Shown one piece after another: positions 10,817 through 18,590 of a stretch of 64,000 nucleotides of DNA. Source of the stretch: Stappia indica (GTDB lineage Bacteria > Pseudomonadota > Alphaproteobacteria > Rhizobiales > Stappiaceae); NCBI RefSeq assembly GCF_009789575.1, contig NZ_CP046908.1:2335001-2399000 (forward strand), in the 5' to 3' direction. The notes beneath the pieces are model-generated. The model searched no databases and had not been told where the DNA came from. It worked only from the letters and a program-made list of their open reading frames with translations. Position numbers and translations under genes: made by a program. Each line of letters starts with the position of its first letter. Position 1 is the first letter of the stretch.

Positions 10817-10836
10817 CGCGGGCCCGAAGGCCCGCG
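10817..10836 (-). repeat. Perfect hairpin with UUCG loop between lysC and ptsP
   Basis: On the minus strand the transcript would fold as CGCGGGCC-UUCG-GGCCCGCG, an eight-pair stem closed by the very stable C(UUCG)G tetraloop. It starts about 28 bases after the lysC stop and has no U-tract, so it may protect the lysC 3' end or cause partial termination before ptsP rather than be a full terminator. Confidence 0.6.
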
Positions 10837-10864
10837 TCGCGAGGCGGCAGGTGCCGCGGATCGC

Positions 10865-12115
10865 TTACCCGTCCAGACCGTATAGCGAATGGAGAGTCCG
10901 CACCGCAAGCTCGGTATAGGCGGAATCGATGAGAACCGAGATCTTGATCTCCGACGTCGTGATGGCGCGGATGTTGATTCCCTTCTCGGCAAGGCCCTGG
11001 AAGCAGCGCGCGGCGATGCCCGCATGCGAGCGCATGCCCATGCCGATCACCGAGACCTTGACCACGTCGCGCGCACCCTCGATCGCCTGGTAGCCGATCA
11101 GGTCCTTCTTGTCGCGCAGCACCGCGAAGGCCCGGTCGTAGTCGCTTTCCGGCACCGTGAAGGTGATGTCGGTGGTGCGCCCGTCCGGCGAAATGTTCTG
11201 GACGATCATGTCGACATTGATGTTGGCATCGGCCAGCGAGCCGAACACCGCGCTGGCAACGCCGGGCTTGTCGGCCACGTTGCGGATGGAAATCTGCGCC
11301 TCGTCTTTCGCGAAGGCGATGCCGGTTACGACTTGCTGTTCCACGATCTCGTCCTCGTCGCAGATGAGTGTGCCCGGCGGCAGGCCGCCCGCGCCGAGCT
11401 GCGGCGCATCCGGGTCGTCGAAGCTGGAGCGCACGAAGGTGCGCACTCCGTGAACCATGGCCATCTCGACCGAGCGCACCTGCAGCACCTTGGCACCGAG
11501 CGAGGCCATCTCGAGCATTTCCTCGAAGGCGATGCGCTCCAGGCGCCGGGCACGGGGCACGATGCGCGGATCGGTGGTGTAGACGCCGTCCACGTCCGTG
11601 TAGATGTCGCAGCGGTCGGCGCGGATCGCCGCGGCCAGCGCCACCGCGCTGGTGTCGGAACCGCCGCGCCCGAGCGTCGCGATGCGGTTGTCGGGAGCCA
11701 CGCCCTGGAAACCGGCGACCACGGCGACCTGGCCCTTTTCCAGCCGCTCGATCAGCCTGTCGCCGTCGATGTCGGTGATGCGGGCGGCGCCGTGCTGGGC
11801 GTCCGTCTTCAGCGGGATCTGCCAGCCCTGCCAGGAGCGGGCCTCCACGCCCATGTCCTGCAGCACGATGGCCAGCAGGCCGCTCGTCACCTGTTCGCCG
11901 GAGGACACGACCGCGTCGTATTCGCGGGCATCGTGCAGGAGCGATGCCTCGCGGCACAGGCCGACCAGCTTGTTGGTCTCGCCCGACATGGCGGAGACGA
12001 CCACCGCCACCTGGTGGCCGGCATCGACCTCCCGTTTCACATGCCGCGCCACATTACGGATGCGTTCGAGATTTGCGACGGACGTGCCGCCGAACTTGAG
12101 AACCAGACGGGCCAT
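10865..12115 (-). CDS. lysC: Aspartate kinase (aspartokinase)
   Basis: Phosphorylates L-aspartate to aspartyl-4-phosphate, the committed step toward lysine, threonine and methionine and toward diaminopimelate of the cell wall. The 416-residue protein opens with the kinase motif KFGGTSV (K7), continues with the amino acid kinase fold to about residue 240, and ends in two ACT domains that normally bind lysine and threonine for feedback inhibition. The start at 12115 gives the family N terminus MARLVLKFGG; an upstream in-frame extension to 12229 is not family-like. It is divergent from ubiG. Unlike many enteric paralogues there is no fused homoserine dehydrogenase. Confidence 0.96.
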   Translation of the reverse strand: MARLVLKFGGTSVANLERIRNVARHVKREVDAGHQVAVVVSAMSGETNKLVGLCREASLLHDAREYDAVVSSGEQVTSGLLAIVLQDMGVEARSWQGWQIPLKTDAQHGAARITDIDGDRLIERLEKGQVAVVAGFQGVAPDNRIATLGRGGSDTSAVALAAAIRADRCDIYTDVDGVYTTDPRIVPRARRLERIAFEEMLEMASLGAKVLQVRSVEMAMVHGVRTFVRSSFDDPDAPQLGAGGLPPGTLICDEDEIVEQQVVTGIAFAKDEAQISIRNVADKPGVASAVFGSLADANINVDMIVQNISPDGRTTDITFTVPESDYDRAFAVLRDKKDLIGYQAIEGARDVVKVSVIGMGMRSHAGIAARCFQGLAEKGINIRAITTSEIKISVLIDSAYTELAVRTLHSLYGLDG

Positions 12116-12282
12116 GAGCTGTGTTGAGTCGTCTTCGAGAAGGTGAAGGTCGGCCGCCGGGACAGCGGGCCGGATCGGGCGACATCCATACAGACTGCGG
12201 CCCGCCGCCGCAACTGCCACGCTTGACAAAGAGCCTGCGACGCTCGACCAAACCTCTCGGGGAAAACCGAAAGGACAACAGC

Positions 12283-13047
12283 ATGAGCGCCGCAGAAACC
12301 GTCGCCGGCGGATCCGGCACCACAGTCGACGATGCCGAGGTCGCCCGCTTCTCGGCCATGGCCGCCGAATGGTGGAACCCGGCGGGCAAGTTCCGTCCGC
12401 TGCACAAGTTCAATCCGGTGCGCCTTGCCTATATCAAGCGCCAGGTCAGCGCCCACTTCGGCCGCGACGAAAAGGCGCCCGATGCCTTTGCCGGCCTGCG
12501 CCTGCTCGACATCGGCTGCGGCGGCGGCCTGCTCAGCGAGCCGATGGCGCGCCTCGGCGCTCACGTGACCGGCGCCGACGCCTCGTCCACCAATATCGAG
12601 GTGGCGAAGATCCATGCCGCAAGCTCCGGCCTTGCCATCGACTACCGCGCCACCACGGCGGAGGCGCTGGCAGCGGCGGGCGAGCAGTTCGACGTCGTTC
12701 TCAACATGGAAGTGGTCGAGCATGTCGCAGACGTGCCGCTCTATCTCGATGCCTGCGCGCAGCTGGTGAAGCCGGGCGGCCTGATGTTCGTCGCGACGAT
12801 CAACCGCACGCTGAAGGCCTACGCGCTGGCGATCGTCGGGGCGGAAGTCGTCCTGCGCTGGCTGCCCCGCGGCACCCATACCTACGAGAAGCTGGTGCGC
12901 CCGCAGGAGCTGCTGGAGCCTCTGACGGCCGCCGGCCTGCGGGAAATGGAGCGCTGCGGCGTCTCCTTCGATCCCCTGCGCGACCGCTGGCAGGAAACCT
13001 CCGACACCGACGTCAACTACATGATGCTCTTCTCGCGGCCGGCCTGA
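12283..13047 (+). CDS. ubiG: 3-demethylubiquinol 3-O-methyltransferase UbiG
   Basis: SAM-dependent enzyme performing both O-methylations of ubiquinone biosynthesis. The 254-residue protein shows the motif [15 protein letters not shown] at about 82-95 and the following TGAD acidic residue that binds the ribose of SAM; the segment rich in PLHKFNPVR before it is typical of UbiG. The ATG at 12283 has AAAGGA upstream; the frame extends further 5' only as non-coding. It is transcribed away from lysC, the common rhizobial arrangement. The next gene begins 27 bases after its stop. Confidence 0.94.
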   Translation: MSAAETVAGGSGTTVDDAEVARFSAMAAEWWNPAGKFRPLHKFNPVRLAYIKRQVSAHFGRDEKAPDAFAGLRLLDIGCGGGLLSEPMARLGAHVTGADASSTNIEVAKIHAASSGLAIDYRATTAEALAAAGEQFDVVLNMEVVEHVADVPLYLDACAQLVKPGGLMFVATINRTLKAYALAIVGAEVVLRWLPRGTHTYEKLVRPQELLEPLTAAGLREMERCGVSFDPLRDRWQETSDTDVNYMMLFSRPA

Positions 13048-13073
13048 TCCGCCGCAGCACAAGGACACCGCCG

Positions 13074-13760
13074 ATGGATCCTCTCGTTCTCGTTCCCGGC
13101 CTGCTTTGCACCGAGGCGCTGTTCGCGCCGCAGATAGGCGCGTTGGCCGGCGACGGGGTCAAGGTCCAGGTCGCCGACCATCGCCAGGACGAGACCATTG
13201 CGGCCATCGCCACGCGGTTGCTGGGCGAGGCGCCGCCGCGCTTTGCGCTCGCGGGCCTGTCCATGGGCGGCTACATCGCGATGGAGGTCATGCGCCGGGC
13301 GCCCGAACGGCTGATGCTGCTGGACACCTCCGCACGCCCCGATACAGAGCAGCAGACCGAGAACCGCGGCCGGCTGATCGCCTTGGCCGAAAGCGGCAAG
13401 TTCGACCAGGTGACGCCCTCGCTGTTTCCGCTCTTCGTCCACGAGGACCGGCAGGAAGACGCCGCGCTGCGCGCGCTCGTCGGCCAGATGGCGATCGCCA
13501 CCGGGCCGCAGGCCTTCGTCCGGCAGCAACGCGCCATCATCGCGCGGCCGGACGCGCGTCCCTTTCTCGGCGCCATCGCCTGCCCGACGACCATCGTCGT
13601 CGGCGACGGCGACCGGCTGACGCCGCCCGAGCTTGCGCGCGAGATGCAGGAGCTGATCCCGCGTGCCAAGCTGGAACCGGTGGCCGGCGCCGGTCATCTT
13701 CCCACGCTGGAGGCTCCGGACGCCGTCACCGGCCTGATGCGGACCTGGCTCGCCGCCTGA
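13074..13760 (+). CDS. Alpha/beta-hydrolase fold protein
   Basis: A 228-residue single-domain hydrolase of unknown substrate. The nucleophile elbow GLSMGG at about 63-68 supplies the serine; the acid is probably in GDGDRLTPPE near 183 and the histidine in GAGHLPTLE near 207. The short N terminus goes straight into the first strand and oxyanion loop (VLVPGLLCTEALF), and there is no signal peptide. It follows ubiG by 27 bases on the same strand and begins a block of small enzymes not normally found between ubiG and the DUF1178 gene. Similar proteins are labelled esterases or lactonases; no substrate is proposed here. Confidence 0.85.
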   Translation: MDPLVLVPGLLCTEALFAPQIGALAGDGVKVQVADHRQDETIAAIATRLLGEAPPRFALAGLSMGGYIAMEVMRRAPERLMLLDTSARPDTEQQTENRGRLIALAESGKFDQVTPSLFPLFVHEDRQEDAALRALVGQMAIATGPQAFVRQQRAIIARPDARPFLGAIACPTTIVVGDGDRLTPPELAREMQELIPRAKLEPVAGAGHLPTLEAPDAVTGLMRTWLAA

Positions 13761-13781
13761 CCGGCGGCCGCCAGCCGCGTT

Positions 13782-14258
13782 CTACTTTCCGGCCGCCGCG
13801 GCCTCGAGCCCGGCAATGTCCAGCTTCACCATCGTGAGCATGGCTTCGGCGACGCGCTTGGCGACCGCCGGGTCCGGATCGCCCATCAATTCCGTGAGGC
13901 GGCGCGGCGTGATCTGCCAATAGAGGCCCCAGCGGTCGCGCAGCCAGCCGCATTGCTGGATTTCGCCGCCCTCCGAGAGCCCGTCCCACAGGCGGTCGAC
14001 CTCCGCCTGGTCCTCGCATTCCATCATCACCGAGAACGTGTGGTTGAAGCTCCAGGGCGCCTCCGTCTCGATGGCGCGGTAGCGCTGGTCGCCGAGCCGG
14101 AAGGCGGCGATCTTGACGCTGCCGGCCGGACCGGAGGGCGAGTCGGCCGGCAGCGCCGACGTCCACTCGACCGCCGATCCGGGGATCAGTCGGACATAGG
14201 TTTCAAGCGCTCCGGCCATGTCGGCCCGGAACCACAGATGCTGGATAACGGTTGCCAT
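13782..14258 (-). CDS. VOC-superfamily PhnB-like protein
   Basis: A 158-residue protein of the PhnB/3-demethylubiquinone-methyltransferase-like branch of the vicinal oxygen chelate fold. It carries the family features: an N-terminal HLWF strand, the segment PWSFNHTFSVMMEC, and the C-terminal GWLRDRWGLYWQI typical of this group. The start at 14258 is preceded by GGGAGGATC; a longer upstream frame is not conserved-looking. Most members have no proven activity, and despite the old family name it is unlikely to be a ubiquinone methyltransferase. It may be the last gene of a minus-strand unit with the DUF1428 and glyoxalase-like genes, 72 bases after the former. Confidence 0.85.
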   Translation of the reverse strand: MATVIQHLWFRADMAGALETYVRLIPGSAVEWTSALPADSPSGPAGSVKIAAFRLGDQRYRAIETEAPWSFNHTFSVMMECEDQAEVDRLWDGLSEGGEIQQCGWLRDRWGLYWQITPRRLTELMGDPDPAVAKRVAEAMLTMVKLDIAGLEAAAAGK

Positions 14259-14330
14259 CGGATCCTCCCGGTCCTGCCGTCCGGAGCATGCCCGCCCGCA
14301 AGCGCATGCGGCGGACATGCTCCAACTAGT

Positions 14331-14693
14331 TCACGCGTCGAGGATCGGCGCGAAGCCGCCGAAGATCATCCGCTTGCCGTCGAAGGGCATGGTCTCGCCC
14401 ATCTCCTTCATGCGCGGATCGCTCATCATCTTCTGGACGGCGGCGTCGCGGACTTCCTTGGATGGATATTCGATCCAGCTGAACACGACGATCTCGTCTT
14501 CCGTCGCCTTCACGGCTCCGCGGAAGTCGGTGACCTTGCCGTCCGGCACGTCGTCGCCCCAGCACTCCACCACCCGCGTGGCGCCGAATTCGCGGAACAA
14601 GGGGGCGACCGTCGCCGCGAGCTTCAGATAGCTTTCCTTGTTGGCAGCCGGCACCGCGACCACAAAGCCGTCGACATATCCCATTGCAACCAT
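14331..14693 (-). CDS. DUF1428 domain-containing protein
   Basis: A 120-residue protein with the DUF1428 signature: YVDGFVVAVP at the start, RVVECWGDDVPDGKVTDF in the middle, FSWIEYPSK and a C-terminal MPFDGKRMIFGGF. The family has a dimeric alpha/beta ferredoxin-like fold and no known function. The start used has GGGAG eight bases upstream; a second Met three codons later is possible. It lies between two VOC-family genes on the same strand and divergent from a MarR regulator. This grouping of small stress- or xenobiotic-type proteins is common in soil bacteria, but a joint role is inference. Confidence 0.85.
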   Translation of the reverse strand: MVAMGYVDGFVVAVPAANKESYLKLAATVAPLFREFGATRVVECWGDDVPDGKVTDFRGAVKATEDEIVVFSWIEYPSKEVRDAAVQKMMSDPRMKEMGETMPFDGKRMIFGGFAPILDA

Positions 14694-14750
14694 GTCCGTA
14701 TCTCCCGATCTCTTGCTCGTTGGGGGAAGTTCCGGCGAACCGCCGGCGGG

Positions 14751-15161
14751 CTACATTTGTTCCAGCGCTGCCCGGTCCATCCAGAACAGCTCGAAGATGT
14801 GGCCGTTCGGGTCTTCGCAGCTGCGGCCATACATGAAGCCGTGATCCTGCACCGGGCCCGGGTCTGCCCGCCCACCGGCGGCGACCCCGGCCGCCACCAG
14901 GGCGTCGACCTCGTCGCGGCTGCCGACCGACAGCGCGAACAGACCCTGCACCTGAGCGCGGGCGTCGACGATGGTCTTGTCGGTGAAGTCCGCAAACCGC
15001 GCATGCGTCAGCAGCATCACCACGATGCTGTCCGAATGGACCATCGCCGCCGTCCGATCGTCGGAAAACCGCATGTCCTGCGTCGCGCCCAGCGCCTTCT
15101 GAAAGCCGATAGCCGCATCCAGGTCGGACACCGGCAGGTTGAGAAACACCATTCTGGTCAC
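14751..15161 (-). CDS. Glyoxalase/bleomycin-resistance-type VOC protein (GTG start)
   Basis: A 136-residue single-domain VOC protein. The core shows LNLPVSDLDAAIGFQKALG at the start, FALSVGSRDEVDAL in the middle and a C-terminal GRSCEDPNGHIFELFWMD whose Glu is a likely metal ligand. A GTG at 15161 with AAGGAG six bases upstream gives the usual N terminus (M)TRMVFLNLPV; the ATG three codons later lacks such a site. Substrate unknown. It is the promoter-proximal gene of the set facing the MarR gene 120 bases away, so it is the most likely target of that regulator. Confidence 0.83.
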   Translation of the reverse strand: MTRMVFLNLPVSDLDAAIGFQKALGATQDMRFSDDRTAAMVHSDSIVVMLLTHARFADFTDKTIVDARAQVQGLFALSVGSRDEVDALVAAGVAAGGRADPGPVQDHGFMYGRSCEDPNGHIFELFWMDRAALEQM

Positions 15162-15250
15162 GCAAAACTCCTTGTTTCGCCCCCCGCACGGCGCCCGCCG
15201 CCATGCTTGCGAAGTCTGTGAACAAGCGCATCCGGAAGGGCCGGTTCCGC

Positions 15251-15280
15251 TTGACAAAAAGGTTGATATCAACATATTTA
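15251..15280 (+). promoter_or_regulatory. MarR promoter with perfect palindromic operator
   Basis: TTGACA at 15251-15256 is followed by the perfect 12-base palindrome GTTGATATCAAC (15262-15273) and an AT-rich TATTTA (15275-15280). The palindrome lies between the hexamers, where a bound dimer would block RNA polymerase, so it is the likely autoregulatory site. No ribosome binding site precedes the ATG at 15285, which is close to the predicted transcript start, so the message may be nearly leaderless. Confidence 0.6.
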
Positions 15281-15284
15281 GATC

Positions 15285-15734
15285 ATGTCAAACAGGCTTC
15301 CCTTCGAGACCACCATCGAGGTCCGCGACACCTGCCTCTGCCTGCACGCACAGCGGGCCGCGCGGGCGCTGGCACGCCGCTTCGACGAGGCGCTGAAACC
15401 GTTCGGTCTCACCAACGGTCAGTTTTCATTGCTGATGTCGCTCAACCGGCCGGAGCCGCCCTCGCTCGGCCCGGTCGCGCGCTTGCTGGCGATGGACCGC
15501 ACCACGCTGACCGCAGCGCTGAAGCCGCTGGAGCGCAACGGCCTGGTCGCCTCGCGCCCCGATCCGAAGGATCGGCGCAGCCGCTTGCTGGTCCTCACCG
15601 AGAAGGGGCACGCGGCCCTGATCGCCGCGGTACCGGTCTGGCGCTCCGTTCATGCGGAGATCGACGCGGCATTGCCCGGCGACGGGCCGGATCAGGCCCG
15701 CACGCTGCTGGGCGCTCTTGGAAACGTCGGATAG
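15285..15734 (+). CDS. MarR family winged-helix transcriptional regulator
   Basis: A 149-residue homodimeric repressor of the MarR type. The winged helix is visible: helices over residues 20-60, recognition region LLAMDRTTLTAALKPLERNGLV at about 65-86, and the wing PDPKDRRSRLLVLTEKG at 90-106. CLCLHAQRAARALARRFD near the N terminus includes two cysteines (residues 17 and 19) that could make it redox-sensitive, as in OhrR-like members; that is only a suggestion. It faces the glyoxalase-like/DUF1428/PhnB-like genes across a 123-base gap holding a perfect palindrome, so it probably controls both directions. Confidence 0.9.
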   Translation: MSNRLPFETTIEVRDTCLCLHAQRAARALARRFDEALKPFGLTNGQFSLLMSLNRPEPPSLGPVARLLAMDRTTLTAALKPLERNGLVASRPDPKDRRSRLLVLTEKGHAALIAAVPVWRSVHAEIDAALPGDGPDQARTLLGALGNVG

Positions 15735-15756
15735 AGGGAGAAAAGACGGAAGAGCG

Positions 15757-16257
15757 TCAGTTGCGGTCTTCGGGCAGCACCGGCAGCGGCATCACGGCGA
15801 TGCCCTCCTCCAGCAGCTCGCCGACATCCTCGCGCGAGGCGGCACCATAGATGCCGCGTGCTTCCGCCTCGCCGTAGTGGATCTTGCGCGCCTCTTCGGG
15901 AAAGGCCGTGCCGACATCCTCGGCATTGGCGGTCAGCTCCGCCCGCAAGGCCCGCAGCTTTTCCATCAGCGCCGCCTGTTCCGGCGAGCGCGGGGCGGCA
16001 ATCGCCGGCACCTGCGCAGGCTCTGCCCCCTCGGCCGCAGCCGCCTGCCGCACGGAGGCCGCCACCGTCTCGGCCCGCGCCTCCTTGCGGCGCGAGGTGG
16101 ACACCGCCGGCGCCATCAAGGCCTTGTCGACCTCGCTGCCGCCGCACACGGGACAGGACAGCAGCCCGCCCGCCTTCTGCCTCTCGAAATCCTCGAGCCC
16201 CCGGAACCAGCCTTCGAACCCGTGGCCGGCCTTGCAGGACAGCGCATAGCGGATCAC
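15757..16257 (-). CDS. DUF1178 family protein
   Basis: A 166-residue protein with an N-terminal zinc-ribbon-like part: MIRYALSCKAGHGFEGWF, then CPVCGG near residue 35, giving Cys residues that could bind zinc. The middle is Ala/Glu-rich, and the end carries the conserved HYGEAEARGIYG and a short PLP-rich tail. The start is a GTG that overlaps the stop of the nitrilase gene by four bases (GTGA), so the two are co-translated. The family is alphaproteobacterial/betaproteobacterial and uncharacterised. The neighbourhood with nitrilase and glutaredoxin is conserved in rhizobia. Confidence 0.88.
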   Translation of the reverse strand: MIRYALSCKAGHGFEGWFRGLEDFERQKAGGLLSCPVCGGSEVDKALMAPAVSTSRRKEARAETVAASVRQAAAAEGAEPAQVPAIAAPRSPEQAALMEKLRALRAELTANAEDVGTAFPEEARKIHYGEAEARGIYGAASREDVGELLEEGIAVMPLPVLPEDRN

Positions 16258-17132
16258 TCGGCCGCCTCCGTCCTGGACGCCGCGCCCGACGGGCCGACGC
16301 GGGTGAAGGACCGCTGGTTGGCGATGGCGGGGATCCGCCGACGCGCGTCGTCGGCCTTCTCCGGATCGAGCACGGCAAGCGCATAACCCGGCGCGTCGCC
16401 ATCCACCTCGGCGATCACCTCGCCCCAGGGCGCGACGACGAGGCTGTGGCCATAGGTCTCGCGCCCGTCCTCGTGGCGGCCTCCTTGCGCGGCCGAGACG
16501 ACGAAGGCGCCGTTCTCGATGGCGCGCGCCCGCTGCAGCACATGCCAATGCGCCTCGCCGGTCTGCCGGGTGAAGGCGGCCGGCGCGGTGAGCACCCGCG
16601 CCCCTGCCCCCGCCTGGGCGCGAAACAGCGCCGGAAAGCGGATGTCGTAGCAGATGCCGAGGCCGATCAGCGTGCCGGCGGCCGGCACCACGATCGCCTC
16701 CTCCCCCGGCTGATAGGTCGCCGATTCGCGCCAGCTCTCGCCGTTGGGCAGGTCGACGTCGAACATGTGGATCTTGTCGTAGCGGGCAAGCGTTGCCCCG
16801 TCGGTACCGAACAGGAAGCCGCGATTGGCAGCCTTGTCTTCACCCGTGCGGATCGCCAGCGAGCCGACATGCAGCACGATCTGCAGTTCGGCGGCCAGCG
16901 CCGCGAAGACCGCCACCGAGGGATCTTCCCTTTCGGCCCGGATCTTGACGAACAGCTCTTCCCGGCTGCGCTCCAGCAGGTTGGTCATCTCGGGCGTCTG
17001 GATATAGGTGGCGCCCTCTGCCGCCGCCTGCCGGATCAGCGTCGACGCCGCGTCGATATTGGCCGCGACATCCCGCCCGCTGCGCATCTGGATGACGGCC
17101 GCGACGAGGGTTCCATCCGTTGCCTTGCTCAT
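16254..17132 (-). CDS. Carbon-nitrogen hydrolase, Nit1-type (probable deaminated-glutathione amidase)
   Basis: A 292-residue nitrilase-superfamily amidase. The catalytic triad is visible: Glu in TPEMTNLL (E48), Lys in YDKIHMFDVDLP (about K119) and Cys in GICYDIRFP (about C161), with a later EAHWH segment characteristic of the Nit1 branch. Nit1 enzymes remove the amide of deaminated glutathione, a metabolite-repair reaction; assignment to this substrate is from the subfamily motifs and from the adjacent glutaredoxin gene, and is not certain. The stop overlaps the GTG of the DUF1178 gene. Cytosolic, no signal peptide. Confidence 0.88.
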   Translation of the reverse strand: MSKATDGTLVAAVIQMRSGRDVAANIDAASTLIRQAAAEGATYIQTPEMTNLLERSREELFVKIRAEREDPSVAVFAALAAELQIVLHVGSLAIRTGEDKAANRGFLFGTDGATLARYDKIHMFDVDLPNGESWRESATYQPGEEAIVVPAAGTLIGLGICYDIRFPALFRAQAGAGARVLTAPAAFTRQTGEAHWHVLQRARAIENGAFVVSAAQGGRHEDGRETYGHSLVVAPWGEVIAEVDGDAPGYALAVLDPEKADDARRRIPAIANQRSFTRVGPSGAASRTEAAE

Positions 17133-17176
17133 GACGTTCGCCCTGTTGTCCGTGTCCCGGTTTCCGTGTCTCTGGC

Positions 17177-17443
17177 TCAGTTCGCCGCAAGCAGCGCGTC
17201 GAGCCGGCCGGCACGCTCCAGCGCCATCAGGTCGTCGCAGCCGCCTACATGGGTGTCGCCGATGAAGATCTGCGGAAACGTCGTGCCGCCGCGCCCGGTG
17301 CTGGCGCGCTGGATCATCTCCTTGCGCAGCTCCGGGCTGTAGGTTGCGTCATACTCGCGAAACGCCACGTCCTTCTTCTGCAGGAGCTGCTTTGCCATGG
17401 CGCAATAACCGCACAGCTGCCGGGTGTAGATCTCCACTGCCAT
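17177..17443 (-). CDS. grxC: Glutaredoxin 3
   Basis: An 88-residue glutathione-dependent dithiol oxidoreductase with the active site CGYC at residues 11-14 of EIYTRQLCGYC, the TFPQIFI cis-proline loop near 55-61 and the GGCDDL glutathione-binding turn near 67-72. It lies 44 bases upstream of the nitrilase gene on the same strand. Pairing of glutaredoxin with a deaminated-glutathione amidase suggests a glutathione-centred unit. Confidence 0.94.
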   Translation of the reverse strand: MAVEIYTRQLCGYCAMAKQLLQKKDVAFREYDATYSPELRKEMIQRASTGRGGTTFPQIFIGDTHVGGCDDLMALERAGRLDALLAAN

Positions 17444-17551
17444 GATATCCGTCCTGCCGTCCCCAAGCTTGCGCGCCGACTGCGTCCTTGCGAAGCCGGC
17501 ACTGTTGTCCTCCCTTGCATATATTGACCATTTCCCCTTCGCCGCAAGTCG

Positions 17552-18391
17552 TCAGCCGAGCGGCGTGTCCGCGCCGGCATGGGCGAAGACCATCACGTCC
17601 ACCGCCGTCGCCCCCTCGCGCAGCAGCGCGCGGGTCGCCGCGCCGACTGTCGCGCCGGTCGTGTAGACGTCGTCGACCAACACCACCCGCCGGCCGGAAA
17701 TCGTCATCAAGCCCTGCGGCGTCACGCTGAAGGCCCCGCTGACATTGCGCGCCCGCGCCGCTGCATCCAGCCCGACCTGCTGCCGGGTGCGCTTGCGCCG
17801 GACCAGCGCCTGCGGCGCAACCGTGAGGCCAAGGGCGCGGCCCATCTCCCGCGCCAGCAGCCCGGACTGGTTGTAGCGCCGGCTCCACAGGCGAAGGCGG
17901 TGCAGCGGCACCGGCACGATCACGGGAGGCCCCGCCTCTTCCTCGCGCGGCGCAAGCAGTTCGCTCCCCGCCCGCGCCATCCATTGGCCCATGGCCGCCG
18001 CCATTGCCGGCCGGTCGTAGTATTTCAGCCGCGACACCAGCACCCGTGCCGGCCCCTCATAGGCCGCAACGGCCCGCAGCCGGTCGAAGGCCGGCGGCCG
18101 CGCGATTGCCTGCGGCGACAGGGCGCCGGGACCAAGATCATAGGCGAAGGGCAGGCCTAGACGCTCGCACCAGGGCGGCGCCAGGAACGGCATCTGCTCC
18201 CAGCACGAAGGGCACAGCGTCGCCTCCTGCCCGACGATGGCATCGCAGGCAAGGCAGGTCGGCGGCAACACCAGGTCGAGCACCCGCCGCCCGGCCGCAG
18301 CGAAGGCACCCGCCACAGCCTGCCCCCTGAGCGGCCACCTGATCCGCCTGCCGGTCCGGCCTCCATCTGCCGCCGCTTCACCGCCCGCCAT
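17552..18391 (-). CDS. ComF family phosphoribosyltransferase-like protein
   Basis: A 279-residue member of the ComF family. Residues 25-60 contain two CxxC pairs (CLACD and CPSCW) forming a zinc ribbon; the C-terminal half is a type I phosphoribosyltransferase fold with the PRPP loop RRVVLVDDVYTTGAT near 240-254. In naturally competent bacteria ComF helps DNA uptake into the cytosol, but the family is widespread in non-competent ones and its reaction is unknown. The start at 18391 follows a weak purine-rich site; the much longer upstream frame to 19135 is antisense to the methyltransferase and is not coding. Confidence 0.88.
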   Translation of the reverse strand: MAGGEAAADGGRTGRRIRWPLRGQAVAGAFAAAGRRVLDLVLPPTCLACDAIVGQEATLCPSCWEQMPFLAPPWCERLGLPFAYDLGPGALSPQAIARPPAFDRLRAVAAYEGPARVLVSRLKYYDRPAMAAAMGQWMARAGSELLAPREEEAGPPVIVPVPLHRLRLWSRRYNQSGLLAREMGRALGLTVAPQALVRRKRTRQQVGLDAAARARNVSGAFSVTPQGLMTISGRRVVLVDDVYTTGATVGAATRALLREGATAVDVMVFAHAGADTPLG

Positions 18392-18590
18392 TCTCTCGCC
18401 CTGCCCTTGCTGTTCAGGCCGTAGGGGCACAAGTGAACGCGCAAGCGGCGCGCAATGCAATCGAAAGGCGAAACGGATCTCGTCGCACCGGCGCAAACGC
18501 ACCGCCTCTTGATCCCTCGCCCCTCCCGGCGCTACCTGTGGCACGCCGCCGCTCGGGCGGCCGGGCACCCCGCACAGGACTGGAACAGCC

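Noticed and set aside
13017-13697. Minus-strand frame opposite the alpha/beta-hydrolase
   Set aside because: No start signal or motif; the plus strand has the catalytic serine motif and a good start.
16254-16548. Longer N terminus for the DUF1178 protein
   Set aside because: The upstream part is out of phase with the nitrilase gene and Arg-rich; a GTG overlapping the nitrilase stop gives the family start.
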